From Bin25 sp965221765 (GTDB lineage: Bacteria > Bacteroidota > Bacteroidia > Flavobacteriales > Flavobacteriaceae), in NCBI GenBank assembly GCA_965221765.1, contig OZ244911.1, positions 2,604,001 through 2,668,000 on the forward strand: DNA of 64,000 nucleotides, given 5' to 3'. The notes under the pieces were generated by a model that made no database searches, was not told the DNA's origin, and was given only the letters and a program-made list of their open reading frames with translations. The translations under genes and the position numbers were made by a program. Within the stretch, counting starts at the first letter, position 1; the number at the start of each line of letters is the position of its first letter. Below are positions 9,813 to 18,837 of the stretch, in pieces.

Positions 9813-10931
9813 TTAAGAATAATTGGATAATAACCAATCTTTCATTGAAGGAATGGAGACTTTATAGCTATCACGATCCATGCTAATCAGTCCACTAAGC
9901 AATGCTTTATCAAACAATTCTTCAGATTCACTAGCATTATATTCATTTGAAAATGATGATACGATTTGTTTCCGATGAAGTCCTTTCATTTCATCATCAC
10001 AAGCAAATGTTTTAGCAATCACGTGACGATCCAATTTATCAAACTCTGACGTTCTCTTTTCATAATAATCAAACCGATCTTTCCTTCCTGCAACCATTAC
10101 TTTTTTTAGCAATTTTGGTGTCATATTTCCATTAGCCTTCTGCAACTCATTGACCGCTGGAATCACGTAGGACATGATATGGTGAGGCCACTGATAAGTT
10201 TCTTTTGTAATATTTTCAATCCATTCAGCAGGGTTTTCTCTAACTTTTCCGTCATGAACCAACCAATCATGAATAACGGCTCGTTCAGATGTTTTATTGA
10301 GTGGTCCTAAATCAATACTACATTTTGTATTAAATCTAGAAATACCAAAAGACTTCAAAATATTTCTTGTGGGGCCTAATCCACTAATCACAAGGATTAA
10401 TGGACGTTGAAACCCTCCATTATGGATTTCATCCAATACGTCTGTTACTGTACTGAGGTGTTCATCAGGAGGATGATTATTTCCACCAAGCGTCTGAGCT
10501 TCGTCTAATGTCAATAATAGTGGCGATTTTCCCGTTTCTAAAATTTCTAAAACCGATTTTTTAGAGAACTCAATCTCTGCATGTCCACCTATCCCTCCGA
10601 CCTCACCTTTCAATAATAGCTTTCGGAGTTTCATCATCCGTTCAGAACCAAGATATTTTTTCAATTGATTAGGATTCCATAATCCACTATGTTTTATTTT
10701 GACAACATCCCAGCCTTTATTTATTGCCATCTCTTTACACTTTTCGAGTAGAGCTGTTTTACCAACACCAGGAGCTCCTTGAAAGAGAAAGTTCGTGCCT
10801 TTATTATTTCTCAATGAATCCTCCAAAAGGACTGTAAAATTTCTTAAAATCTCTTTTCTACCATGGAAATGTTTAGCAAAACCACGATTAGATATTATTT
10901 CATGGGGTTTTGTTTTTTTAGACTTATTCAT
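9813..10931 (-). CDS. AAA+ ATPase, ORC/TnsC-like stand-alone protein (paralogue B)
   Basis: 372-residue paralogue of the ATPase at 198-1460. It carries Walker A QGAPGVGKTALLEK near residues 51-64, Walker B LLLTLDEAQT near 138-147, a sensor region LVISGLGPTRNIL, and SRF about 15 residues later. The C-terminus ends in a winged-helix-like stretch (KALLSGLISMDRDSYKVSIPSMKDWLL). That matches the end of paralogue A in pattern, but this copy lacks A's extra ~50 C-terminal residues. A TAAATTTG box lies 13 nt before the ATG. No partner gene is adjacent. The reaction is presumably ATP-driven conformational work on DNA or protein; nothing more specific is supported. Confidence 0.8.
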   Translation of the reverse strand: MNKSKKTKPHEIISNRGFAKHFHGRKEILRNFTVLLEDSLRNNKGTNFLFQGAPGVGKTALLEKCKEMAINKGWDVVKIKHSGLWNPNQLKKYLGSERMMKLRKLLLKGEVGGIGGHAEIEFSKKSVLEILETGKSPLLLTLDEAQTLGGNNHPPDEHLSTVTDVLDEIHNGGFQRPLILVISGLGPTRNILKSFGISRFNTKCSIDLGPLNKTSERAVIHDWLVHDGKVRENPAEWIENITKETYQWPHHIMSYVIPAVNELQKANGNMTPKLLKKVMVAGRKDRFDYYEKRTSEFDKLDRHVIAKTFACDDEMKGLHRKQIVSSFSNEYNASESEELFDKALLSGLISMDRDSYKVSIPSMKDWLLSNYS

Positions 10932-10944
10932 ACCATCAATATCA

Positions 10945-10952
10945 CAAATTTA
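10945..10952 (-). promoter_or_regulatory. putative -7 box (TAAATTTG) of the second AAA+ ATPase
   Basis: Matches TAnnTTTG 13 nt before the start codon. No -33 TTG at the usual distance was found. Confidence 0.3.
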
Positions 10953-11190
10953 CTAAAGAAAACCTGTCCATATCGTTTGATTTACAGCACATAATCCATA
11001 ACTAATTCTAAGTCTTTAGGTTTGAATAACTAGGTGAGAGTAAAATTATGTTTATTAAAGGTTGGCTCTATTTTTTGGGTTTTTAACTTTTAATTTGTCA
11101 AACTCATGTTAATCTTTAGCCAATAAAATATCACTATTCAGATTTACTGGAATACCTATAGGACAAACATTTCTTATTTCGGTTTTATCC

Positions 11191-12542
11191 TCAATTACTA
11201 AGCCTCTTCAAAAACCTACAAGACTGTCCTACCTCAAATTGCACATCAAAAATTAGATTGTATCTGTCTTCACCTATAGTTATCTGTTTGTTAATAGATT
11301 TAATTTTTCCCTTGCCTAAAGTTTCAACAAAAACTTCATCACCAATTTCAAAACTATCAATTCCAATCTCTGAAATTGATTTAATTTTTTCTACCCTTAT
11401 CGGTTTTTCGAAAATTGCTCGGTTTTCATGAATCTCAAGTAAACGTTTTGATACTTCATCTATATAGTTGTGATCTTGAACATGTTCCCATCTTCGAGGT
11501 ATAATTGAATCACCATGTAATGCACCGATTATGCCACCTACAAAAGCAGCTATGCTATTAGTTTTTGTTCCAATTGAATTGACGGCTTTTTCAATTCCAT
11601 ATAAGGGTTCTTTTGAATACTTACAAGCAAAATAAATCCCTGCAATTAAAGTAGAAATACCTAAACTTTTTGTCTCATATTTGTAGCAACCGAGTTTTGT
11701 TAAAACATCAAAGTCTCTTACGTTTTTGGTCATCGATTTATAGACATCTCTTAAATAATTTTGAGTTTCATTAAGAATTGACTTAAATAACATTCGAAAT
11801 GGCACTTTGGATTCTTTATCCCATTTGTATTCCCAATTCTATATTCTTATTCAAGAAGCCTATTAAAAACGTTTGATGAAAGTCTTTACCTAGTTTAGTT
11901 AGGAAATCCTTGTAATGGAAATCGTCAGAATGAATACTTAGGATGGTGTTGATGGAATAACCATAAATCATTGCCCCCTAAAATGGCTCGTGGATGTCCA
12001 CGGGTTATGATGTTATTTCCAAAAATTCCTTCTTTGATCTTATCCCATTTTCCATTAGCCAATGCAATGGGTAAAATTCTCATAGCAGCACCATTTGCTC
12101 CACATTCACGATAATCAATAGTTGTTTTACCTATTGTAAATTTGGAGAAGAAGTTATCGTACCATCGTGACGATTGCACTTCAGATAGTCTCTTTGCAGC
12201 ATTTTTGATTGTTCTCCCTGCTCCTCTTAGAGTATAGTATCTAGTCAGGTAATTCTTTTTTGCAAAATATTCTCGATCAACCAAACCATTTGGTTTAATC
12301 GAACGGGCAACAGAAAGCAACAATTGAGTGTCAACAGAATACGAACCTGATTTAATTTTATCAGTAAAACCGAAAAATCTACCACCTACAAGTTTTTTCC
12401 AATCATGAAATGAGGTTATATAGTCCGTTTCAAATTTTTTCTTTAAAGAATCTTTGCTCTTTTCAAACTCAGTCATCCAACCTAAAGCATCTCCAATAGC
12501 TACAAATTTTAAACTACCCTTATATTTTCTTTCTGTATTCAA
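11191..12542 (-). pseudogene. frameshifted ADP-ribosylglycohydrolase (DraG/ARH-like)
   Basis: The N-terminal part (11925-12542) shows GDALGWMTEF, the degenerate metal site SYSVDTQLLL (normally TDDT), and GANGAAMRILPIA with GHPRAILGG. At GGGGG near 11953-11957 the frame shifts; removing one G continues as AILGAMIYGYSINTIL, as expected for this family. A second shift near 11825-11845 leads into 11191-11805, which holds the C-terminal core IGTKTNSIAAFVGGIIGALHG followed by an extra beta-rich tail of ~75 residues. The usual C-terminal D-T-D metal ligands are replaced by T-K-T. The family removes ADP-ribose from proteins. With two frameshifts and missing ligands this copy is probably dead, or was already a pseudoenzyme before breaking. 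Confidence 0.72.
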
Positions 12543-12901
12543 AATTTATAACGATTAGGTGAAAATAATTCATTATTGACTCCAAACATGCTGGTACCAT
12601 GGGCAGATAGTTGCTTTTGCTTCAGCCATTTTTTCTTCTAATTCAATACAAATAATGACTATACTTTCTAAGGGAATTCTATCTTTTACTAAAATTTCTA
12701 CTTGAATACTTATTGGGGCTTTTGAGAATAACATTGTATCACTTGAAATGACAATTAATGGTCCACAGTATCGGTATAACTAATTTTTTATTAAAATAAG
12801 CATTTTACTTGACTCAAATTGCATGAAAAACCATCTCGAACATTAGCAAACATTGTAGTAAGAAAAACTATGTTTTGTATTACACCTATATGGATTCGAT
12901 A
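12543..12901. other. spacer with a short coding-like ORF
   Basis: Minus-strand 12573-12734 encodes 53 residues (MLFSKAPISIQVEILV... ending HVWSQ), and the frame is open for about 15 more codons upstream without a start. Amino-acid composition looks natural, but I cannot assign it; it may be a remnant. Nothing else is seen. Confidence 0.3.
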
Positions 12902-13714
12902 TCAAAATAAATAGGTGAAGCCACTGGTCTTATCTTTTTTCTTATGGGGCGTTCTGTGCATATCTTTCAATTCATGAATAAAGTACTTTTCCATTTGGCC
13001 AAACATAAACGCATGAAATATACCAACATCATTTTTATCTCTAGATTCTGGTAACGCTTTGACATATTTGGTTTTATCCTCAGACCAAACTATACGCAAA
13101 GGATAGCCATGCCAGTATTGTACGTAGTTCATGAGCAATCTTGAAGCCCTTCCATTTCCATCTCCAAAAGGATGTATGGTGACCAATCTAAAATGGACAT
13201 CAAAAGCTAAACGATTAGCAGAAATAAAATCCTGTGGTTTTTGAAGATCCGTTTTTAAATCATTCACTAACTTATCTAGTTCTCTTGGTACTTTAGTATA
13301 ATCCATAAATAGGGTTGTCCCTGCCCTTCGGCTATCCAAACGTAAATCTCCTTTTGAAGTATCAAAATCACCTCCAAAAGCATGTACTATTCCTCCCGTA
13401 GTTCTCATTATCAAACTAGCTGTTTTTTGTAATAACTGTTGATTTATTTCAGTTTTAGATTCAGCTAATCCCAATACATAGCAAATAGCATTATAGTGGT
13501 CATAAACCATATTATTATGTTCTAATGGTTTTTGAGCGGCAATACCGTATTTAATTAAATTATATACTTCATCTGTGTCTAAGGTCGATCCTTCTAAAGC
13601 AGTACTGTGACACGTGATAGATAGTAGATTGAATTGATGTCGGTCAAATTCATTTTTACAAGCATCGACAAATTCATCTTTTAGTTTTTCGAGATTTTTA
13701 TAATCGATAGCCAT
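12902..13714 (-). CDS. Fic family protein, compact class with N-terminal inhibitory motif
   Basis: 270 residues. The catalytic loop HPFGDGNGRASR begins at His181, and the inhibitory-helix motif STALEG (Ser37-Gly42) matches (S/T)xxxE(G/N). The arrangement resembles the short Fic proteins often found next to type I restriction systems. It probably transfers AMP to a target protein. It follows the type ISP genes on the same strand with a 69-bp gap, so co-transcription is possible, although a TAATTTTG box 6 nt before its ATG suggests a promoter of its own. There is no DNA-binding domain at the C-terminus, unlike the Fic at 2931-4010. Confidence 0.9.
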   Translation of the reverse strand: MAIDYKNLEKLKDEFVDACKNEFDRHQFNLLSITCHSTALEGSTLDTDEVYNLIKYGIAAQKPLEHNNMVYDHYNAICYVLGLAESKTEINQQLLQKTASLIMRTTGGIVHAFGGDFDTSKGDLRLDSRRAGTTLFMDYTKVPRELDKLVNDLKTDLQKPQDFISANRLAFDVHFRLVTIHPFGDGNGRASRLLMNYVQYWHGYPLRIVWSEDKTKYVKALPESRDKNDVGIFHAFMFGQMEKYFIHELKDMHRTPHKKKDKTSGFTYLF

Positions 13715-13720
13715 TGACTA

Positions 13721-13728
13721 CAAAATTA
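13721..13728 (-). promoter_or_regulatory. putative -7 box (TAATTTTG) of the second Fic gene
   Basis: TAnnTTTG match 6 nt before the ATG at 13714. The nearest TTG upstream leaves a 23-nt spacer, longer than ideal. Confidence 0.3.
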
Positions 13729-13783
13729 GAAGTTTAGAATTTGAGCTTATTCAATACCAACAAGACATTTTGGCTAGCAACAT

Positions 13784-14686
13784 TCATTCTATATCCTTCG
13801 GCAATGCTTCAATCAGTTCTAACGTTTTAACACTCAAGGTAATGACACTTAGCAACAAATCGAGAATATACCTTGGTTTTCCTATTTCTTGAGCATAGAT
13901 ATTAGGATCGTTTGGAATATCTTTTTTATAGTGAGCAGAACCACTTCTGTTTTTGGTCGTTTTTCCAGTACCAATTGTTGCTTGATATTGATTCATCACC
14001 CACCGAATGGCTGATTTGTCCGTTATGAGATAATCATATGCTTTCAAAGGTATTCCTGATACGGTGATATCATCATTGTATTCAATAGCACTGTTGTCTT
14101 CTTTAGCAAACTTCATTTTACGAACCATGAAATTCTTATGTTCTTCACCTGATACTTTAACTTCAGGCAGCTTGGGTTGATTTTCATAATTCAAATGCAA
14201 ATCCATCAATTCTTTTCCAATGGTTACATATTGCCAAAAGTGGGCTTCTTCTTTGACCAGTGGAATACTCGGGGCTTGTTTAGTCAAGGTACTAGCATAT
14301 TTTTTTCGATAGGTTGGCGAGTGCAAAAAGCCATAGACATAATGAAATAAATCTTCTTTGGTGACTTTAGAGGTATACTTTTTTTGAGCTTTCAATAAAA
14401 TCCAATCGGAAACACCATCTTCAATAGGGACTTCTTTTTGATTTTGATTAAATAGTGGGGAGTCATCTTGATGATTACATTTAAATCGTTGGGGCAGGTT
14501 ATTTCCACCGCTAAGAATATGCCGTGATGGTATAAAATCCACTACCCAAATCCCAAAATAGGCATTGTTTTCTGGCGTGGTTGCAATGACTGTATTTTGA
14601 AAGTCTTTATGAGGAAAGTAAGGCGGCATTGTGTACAATGCCGCCGATTTTGCGATAGCATCGAAATAAGTATGCACTTTGGTCAA
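13784..14686 (-). CDS. C-terminal (target-recognition) part of the type ISP restriction enzyme, separated by a homopolymer
   Basis: Opens with a TTG that overlaps the stop of the upstream ORF. Its frame actually runs back without a stop through ...FRIHSYRPLTKVHTYFD to the C tract at 14717-14727. The content (VHTYFDAIAK, YTMPPYFP, GIWVVDFIPSRHIL, FHYVYGFLHSPTYRKKYA) is typical of the C-terminal target-recognition region of single-chain type ISP enzymes and helicase-methylase fusions, normally part of the same polypeptide. The 300 residues here plus the upstream 1266 give the ~1570 expected for LlaGI-like enzymes. I read this as the detached domain of one gene rather than an independent gene. 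Expressed alone it would lack catalytic parts. Confidence 0.85.
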   Translation of the reverse strand: MTKVHTYFDAIAKSAALYTMPPYFPHKDFQNTVIATTPENNAYFGIWVVDFIPSRHILSGGNNLPQRFKCNHQDDSPLFNQNQKEVPIEDGVSDWILLKAQKKYTSKVTKEDLFHYVYGFLHSPTYRKKYASTLTKQAPSIPLVKEEAHFWQYVTIGKELMDLHLNYENQPKLPEVKVSGEEHKNFMVRKMKFAKEDNSAIEYNDDITVSGIPLKAYDYLITDKSAIRWVMNQYQATIGTGKTTKNRSGSAHYKKDIPNDPNIYAQEIGKPRYILDLLLSVITLSVKTLELIEALPKDIE

Positions 14687-17600
14687 CGGCCGATAACTGT
14701 GAATCCTGAATTTTTCGGGGGGGGGGGCGACTGAGAAATGAAGCCTTCAACCTGCTTTTTTAATTCCACTTTAGAAAAGTTGATTTGTTGAGCATCATTT
14801 CCGGTTAAAAAGCCATTCGAATATGTTCTAAAAAAGTGTCCTTCTTCGGTGATGATCCCACCTCTTTTGGCATAGATAGGAATCCAATCTTCTGGAAACG
14901 CTACTCGCTGGTGGACCCAATCATCGTATGGATTGGGCGTTATTTTTTCAAAGTCTAAATGGATGACTGATTTTGTGTTTTTGATGATGGTTAGTTTTTC
15001 TTTTTTTTTGGTGTTTTCATTAATAGCGGTATAATAGATATTGGCTTTTTTTTGATCTTTTGGTTTTTTGATGAGAAAGGTGATGGCCACGTCACTTTTT
15101 ATTTCAAACACGCCATTTCCATTAAATCCATGAGTTGATGGTCTTCTTTCACCCTTCAAATCATAAACATATACTGCATGAAAGTCTTTTTTAAAATGGT
15201 GGCGGATGCCTCGGCCGCCATTTTCCGTCAACCAAGAGGATGGGGTGATATAAGCGATGATACCTTCTTCTAATTTATCGGTAGCCCAGCGGAAGGCCTT
15301 GACATAGGCATTTCGGGTTAAAGCATGTGACTTCTCAAAACGACCATAGGTCTCTTTTAACTTTTGATTTAATTGTGAATAATTTGTTCTTTTCACAACA
15401 GAGTATGGTGGATTGCCAATAACCACCCAAACAGGATTATTTCGGTGTGATTGAATTTTTTCATAATTATCAGACAACAAGCCAGAAAGACCACCCTCCT
15501 GCCTAGCCTTACCTTTAACCACATCCGGCTCTTCCACTTGAAAAGTATCGGTAAATAAGATGTTATCATAATCTTTTTGTACCCCCGTTATATCAAAATA
15601 GGTGGATTCAATGTTCACATCGGCCGTATAATAAGCCAATAAATTGATTTCTCTAGCCTGAATTTCTTCGGTATATTTTCTTTCTAAATCCTTTGGTTGA
15701 ATCAATCCACTTTGTAATAATCGAACCACATAGCTCCCTGTTCCGGTGAATGGATCAAGGATGTGAACCCCTTTATTAGTGATTCGTTTTCCAAAATATC
15801 GATATAACAAATCATCCACAAAATGAATCATGAAATCGACAATTTCAATCGGTGTATATATAATGCCTAGTTTATCCGATAGATTGCTATCGATTTTTTG
15901 GAAAAACTTATTATATAAATCTTTGATTAACCCCTGCTTTTGAAATGGGGTTTCCAACCATTTGGTCTTATCAATGATTCGCTCATAAAACTTCTGTAGT
16001 TCTTGGTGGTGTTTTAAACTTTCGCCAATCCTTAAATTTTCCAATAAAAGCTCCAATTCAAAAGAAACAGGATTATTGGTCACAAAATCATAATCTTGAA
16101 ATAAAGCCTCAAAAATGGGCTTGACTACAATATGCTGACTGATCATCGACATGGTTTCTTGATGATTAATGGATGGATTAATATTTTCTTGTAAGGATTT
16201 AACAAATTTTTCAAACTTTTCATTTCTATCTCGATCCTTTTGAATGCTTTGCTCAATACCATCTCTTTCCTTTTTGACAATCTCAGCAATATCTTTAACC
16301 CATTCATCCCAATATTCCCGATCCCCCACATTTTGAATAATTTTTCCATAGATAAATCCTTGCCGTTCATTATTGATAAAGTCCAATTGTTTTGGATCAA
16401 CAACAACTTCAGCATTGGGAATAATCGGGATAAAAGGTCCCCGAGGTTTTTTTGTTGGATCTCTATACTGTAAACTATTAATCCAAACATCCAATCGTTC
16501 ATCATGAGAGCGCATGGCTCTCAATATTTTCCAAACAACTTTGTATTTTTCTTCAATTTCTTTTTTTTGATCAGCTGTTGAGTCGATATAGATAGGAACA
16601 ATGATATAACCCATCTTCTTATTATCTGCTTTTCGCATGATACGACCTACCGACTGAACAATATCTACTTCACTCTGTTTAGAATCCCAAAAAATAGCAC
16701 TATCTAATGTAGGAACATCGACTCCTTCGCTCATGCATCGAACATTTGAAAGGATGCGACACCATGGATTCAATGAGTTATTACTATCAGAAAACTCACG
16801 GAGCCAATCCAATAGATCAGCTCTTTTACCTGCATTCATCGAACCATCGATGTGTTCTGATTGGAGATTGATTGGCTGATAATCTTCTGTGAAGATTTTT
16901 TTAAGATTGGTTGGATTTTCTGTAATAAACTGTAATGAATTCGTCAATCGTTTGGATCGGTCAATCGTACGAGTAAATAATAAATTTCTTTTTAAAACCC
17001 CGACATCAACAGACTCTAACAGCTCTTTTTGTGATGCATCTTTGATTTTTTGTTTTACCTGTCCTCCTAAAACAGAAATCAAGCCGACCATTTTGACCGC
17101 ATCTTCTAAATTGATACTGACCTTTCCTTCTCCATCACCAATATTGGTCTTGCGATTGATTAATTCCTGATTAAATAATTGAGAAATTTCATTATCTCTA
17201 ACTTCAATCGTAATGACTTTATAATCGGTTAATAACTCGCGATCGATGGCTTCCCCAAATTTGATTCGATAAAATTGTTTTCCAAATTGAGTTTCATCAT
17301 CCATCGAAAACACATCCACCCCAATATCTTTGGCCGTTGATTTTGCCTTTTTATGATAAATTTTAGGAGTAGCCGTCATATACAATCGCTTTTGACTCTG
17401 AATTAATTCATTATCATGTACTTTGACAAAATTCGTATCTCCCAAATCATACCGGTTCACGCTAGCGGTTCGATGGGCTTCATCGCAGATAATCAATTGA
17501 ATACCAAACCCAAACTGTGATTGAGCCTTAATGACCACATCAATCGATTGATAGGTTGAAAAAATCACCACCATATCATGTGCTGAACTTTCTAATCCTA

Positions 17601-18483
17601 CTTGAATTTGTCGAATTAATTTTTCAGGATTGGTCGTGGCAGGAGATGATAAATCAATAAATTCATCTTTGGTTTCATCATATTGTATCCGTCTTCCTGA
17701 TTTGACATCACTACAAACACAAATCGGATAAATCTTTCGAATGGTATGATCCAAATACTCTTTTAAAGTTTGGCTAATCAAGGCAATCGAAGGAACACAA
17801 TACACCATGACCCCCTTTTGAGATACTAATTTTTCCGAAATTTTCAATGAAGTAAAAGTCTTACCCGTGCCGCACGCCATGATCATCTTACCTCTCGAAT
17901 GGTTTTTAAAGTGTTCGATGGCCCGATGGTACGCTTCTTTTTGGTGAGGTCGTAAATCAAACGCTTCGACTTGACTGGCTCTTTTTCCAAAAATGCCTTC
18001 ACTCAATTGATTCCAATCAACATGGGCTCGCTTTAAATCACTTAGTGTCAAAGTGATTAATGGGTTGACAGGATCTTTGGTGTACTTTAAAACATTCCGA
18101 CCAAGTTTATTGGTTGTGGTAACTAAAAATTTAGAAGAAAAATGGATGACTCGACCATCATTTAATCGATGGCTACGGGTATAATCTGATAAAAATGTTC
18201 CCAACATCTTGAGACTTATTGATGTCTTTTGATCATAAAACTTACATTGAATGCCCCAAAAGTCATTGCCATGTGTTTCTACAACGATGTCGGTTCCTAG
18301 ATCGGTTCGGTCGACATCAAACTGATTTCCAAATTCACTCCAAGTCCAAATATTTTTTATATGGGTTTGATACTGAGATTCGGTTAAAAAATAGTTTTTT
18401 ATCAGTTTTTCAAACCGGCTCCCTTTATCTGTTTCACTGACAGAAAATTTCTTTATTTGATGGAGTACTTTCTCTAGATTCAT
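14683..18483 (-). CDS. type ISP restriction-modification enzyme (Mrr nuclease-helicase-methyltransferase), truncated before its target-recognition domain
   Basis: Single-chain restriction enzyme of the LlaGI/LlaBIII kind: methylation of adenine in its site, ATP-driven translocation and cleavage of unmodified DNA. Order of domains: a Mrr-like PD-(D/E)xK nuclease (D61-LGT-D65 ... Q79-C-K81); superfamily 2 helicase (CGTGKT near residue 204, DEAH near 333, QSVGRIMRK as motif VI near 620); a helical coupler; and an N6-adenine methyltransferase with DPFTGTGS near 910 and NPPYS near 1022. The reading frame hits an 11-C tract, continues as PPPPKNSGFTVIGR and stops. The expected target-recognition domain sits in the next ORF in another frame. 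As sequenced the enzyme is probably unable to recognise DNA; with 12 or 9 Cs it would be intact. Confidence 0.93.
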   Translation of the reverse strand: MNLEKVLHQIKKFSVSETDKGSRFEKLIKNYFLTESQYQTHIKNIWTWSEFGNQFDVDRTDLGTDIVVETHGNDFWGIQCKFYDQKTSISLKMLGTFLSDYTRSHRLNDGRVIHFSSKFLVTTTNKLGRNVLKYTKDPVNPLITLTLSDLKRAHVDWNQLSEGIFGKRASQVEAFDLRPHQKEAYHRAIEHFKNHSRGKMIMACGTGKTFTSLKISEKLVSQKGVMVYCVPSIALISQTLKEYLDHTIRKIYPICVCSDVKSGRRIQYDETKDEFIDLSSPATTNPEKLIRQIQVGLESSAHDMVVIFSTYQSIDVVIKAQSQFGFGIQLIICDEAHRTASVNRYDLGDTNFVKVHDNELIQSQKRLYMTATPKIYHKKAKSTAKDIGVDVFSMDDETQFGKQFYRIKFGEAIDRELLTDYKVITIEVRDNEISQLFNQELINRKTNIGDGEGKVSINLEDAVKMVGLISVLGGQVKQKIKDASQKELLESVDVGVLKRNLLFTRTIDRSKRLTNSLQFITENPTNLKKIFTEDYQPINLQSEHIDGSMNAGKRADLLDWLREFSDSNNSLNPWCRILSNVRCMSEGVDVPTLDSAIFWDSKQSEVDIVQSVGRIMRKADNKKMGYIIVPIYIDSTADQKKEIEEKYKVVWKILRAMRSHDERLDVWINSLQYRDPTKKPRGPFIPIIPNAEVVVDPKQLDFINNERQGFIYGKIIQNVGDREYWDEWVKDIAEIVKKERDGIEQSIQKDRDRNEKFEKFVKSLQENINPSINHQETMSMISQHIVVKPIFEALFQDYDFVTNNPVSFELELLLENLRIGESLKHHQELQKFYERIIDKTKWLETPFQKQGLIKDLYNKFFQKIDSNLSDKLGIIYTPIEIVDFMIHFVDDLLYRYFGKRITNKGVHILDPFTGTGSYVVRLLQSGLIQPKDLERKYTEEIQAREINLLAYYTADVNIESTYFDITGVQKDYDNILFTDTFQVEEPDVVKGKARQEGGLSGLLSDNYEKIQSHRNNPVWVVIGNPPYSVVKRTNYSQLNQKLKETYGRFEKSHALTRNAYVKAFRWATDKLEEGIIAYITPSSWLTENGGRGIRHHFKKDFHAVYVYDLKGERRPSTHGFNGNGVFEIKSDVAITFLIKKPKDQKKANIYYTAINENTKKKEKLTIIKNTKSVIHLDFEKITPNPYDDWVHQRVAFPEDWIPIYAKRGGIITEEGHFFRTYSNGFLTGNDAQQINFSKVELKKQVEGFISQSPPPPKNSGFTVIGR
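14717..14727. repeat. poly-G tract (11; poly-C on the coding strand) breaking the type ISP gene
   Basis: Eleven G on the plus strand; the count is confirmed by the translation TCG-CCC-CCC-CCC-CCG-AAA. It is a contingency-type tract inside the gene: 12 or 9 Cs would join both ORFs, while 10 or 11 would not. Confidence 0.9.
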
Positions 18484-18524
18484 AATGTTTTGAATTGATT
18501 GAGATTTTATCGCATGATGGTATG

Positions 18525-18556
18525 CAAAAGTAAATTGCTATTGGAAAAATTCCAAT
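18525..18556 (-). promoter_or_regulatory. promoter and overlapping inverted repeat of the type ISP gene
   Basis: On the minus strand a TTG (18555-18553) is followed after 20 nt by TACTTTTG (18532-18525), a good match to the Bacteroidota -33/-7 pattern, about 40 nt before the ATG at 18483. A perfect inverted repeat ATTGGAA-AAA-TTCCAAT (18540-18556) overlaps the -33 element and is a candidate operator. Confidence 0.6.
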
Positions 18557-18837
18557 GTTCATAGCTAAGACTACATTGCATTTTAAATTACTTTTTAAAG
18601 GCATGAAATAATGTTTGTTTTTTAGACTGCATTTACCTAATCTAAAGAGATAATGAAAGTAAAATCAAGTACATACCTAACCGAAATAAATTGGTATAAG
18701 AAAGACTCCTTTTGAAGGATGTTTTGTTAAAAAATGCCTCAAACAATTTGAAATTTGAATATTTTATAATGAGTAATTTGCAATATCTTTCTTATTAAAA
18801 TTTAATTCATCTCCGCTTTATTTAATATCCTTAATTC
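18557..18837. other. AT-rich divergent intergenic region
   Basis: Between the type ISP promoter and the plus-strand metalloprotease. It has no gene. A TAATTTGC stretch near 18774-18781 is one base short of the -7 consensus and may belong to the metalloprotease promoter. Confidence 0.4.

Noticed and set aside
16143..17170. ORFs on both strands inside the type ISP gene
   Set aside because: Shadows of a long gene whose own frame shows continuous helicase and coupler motifs.
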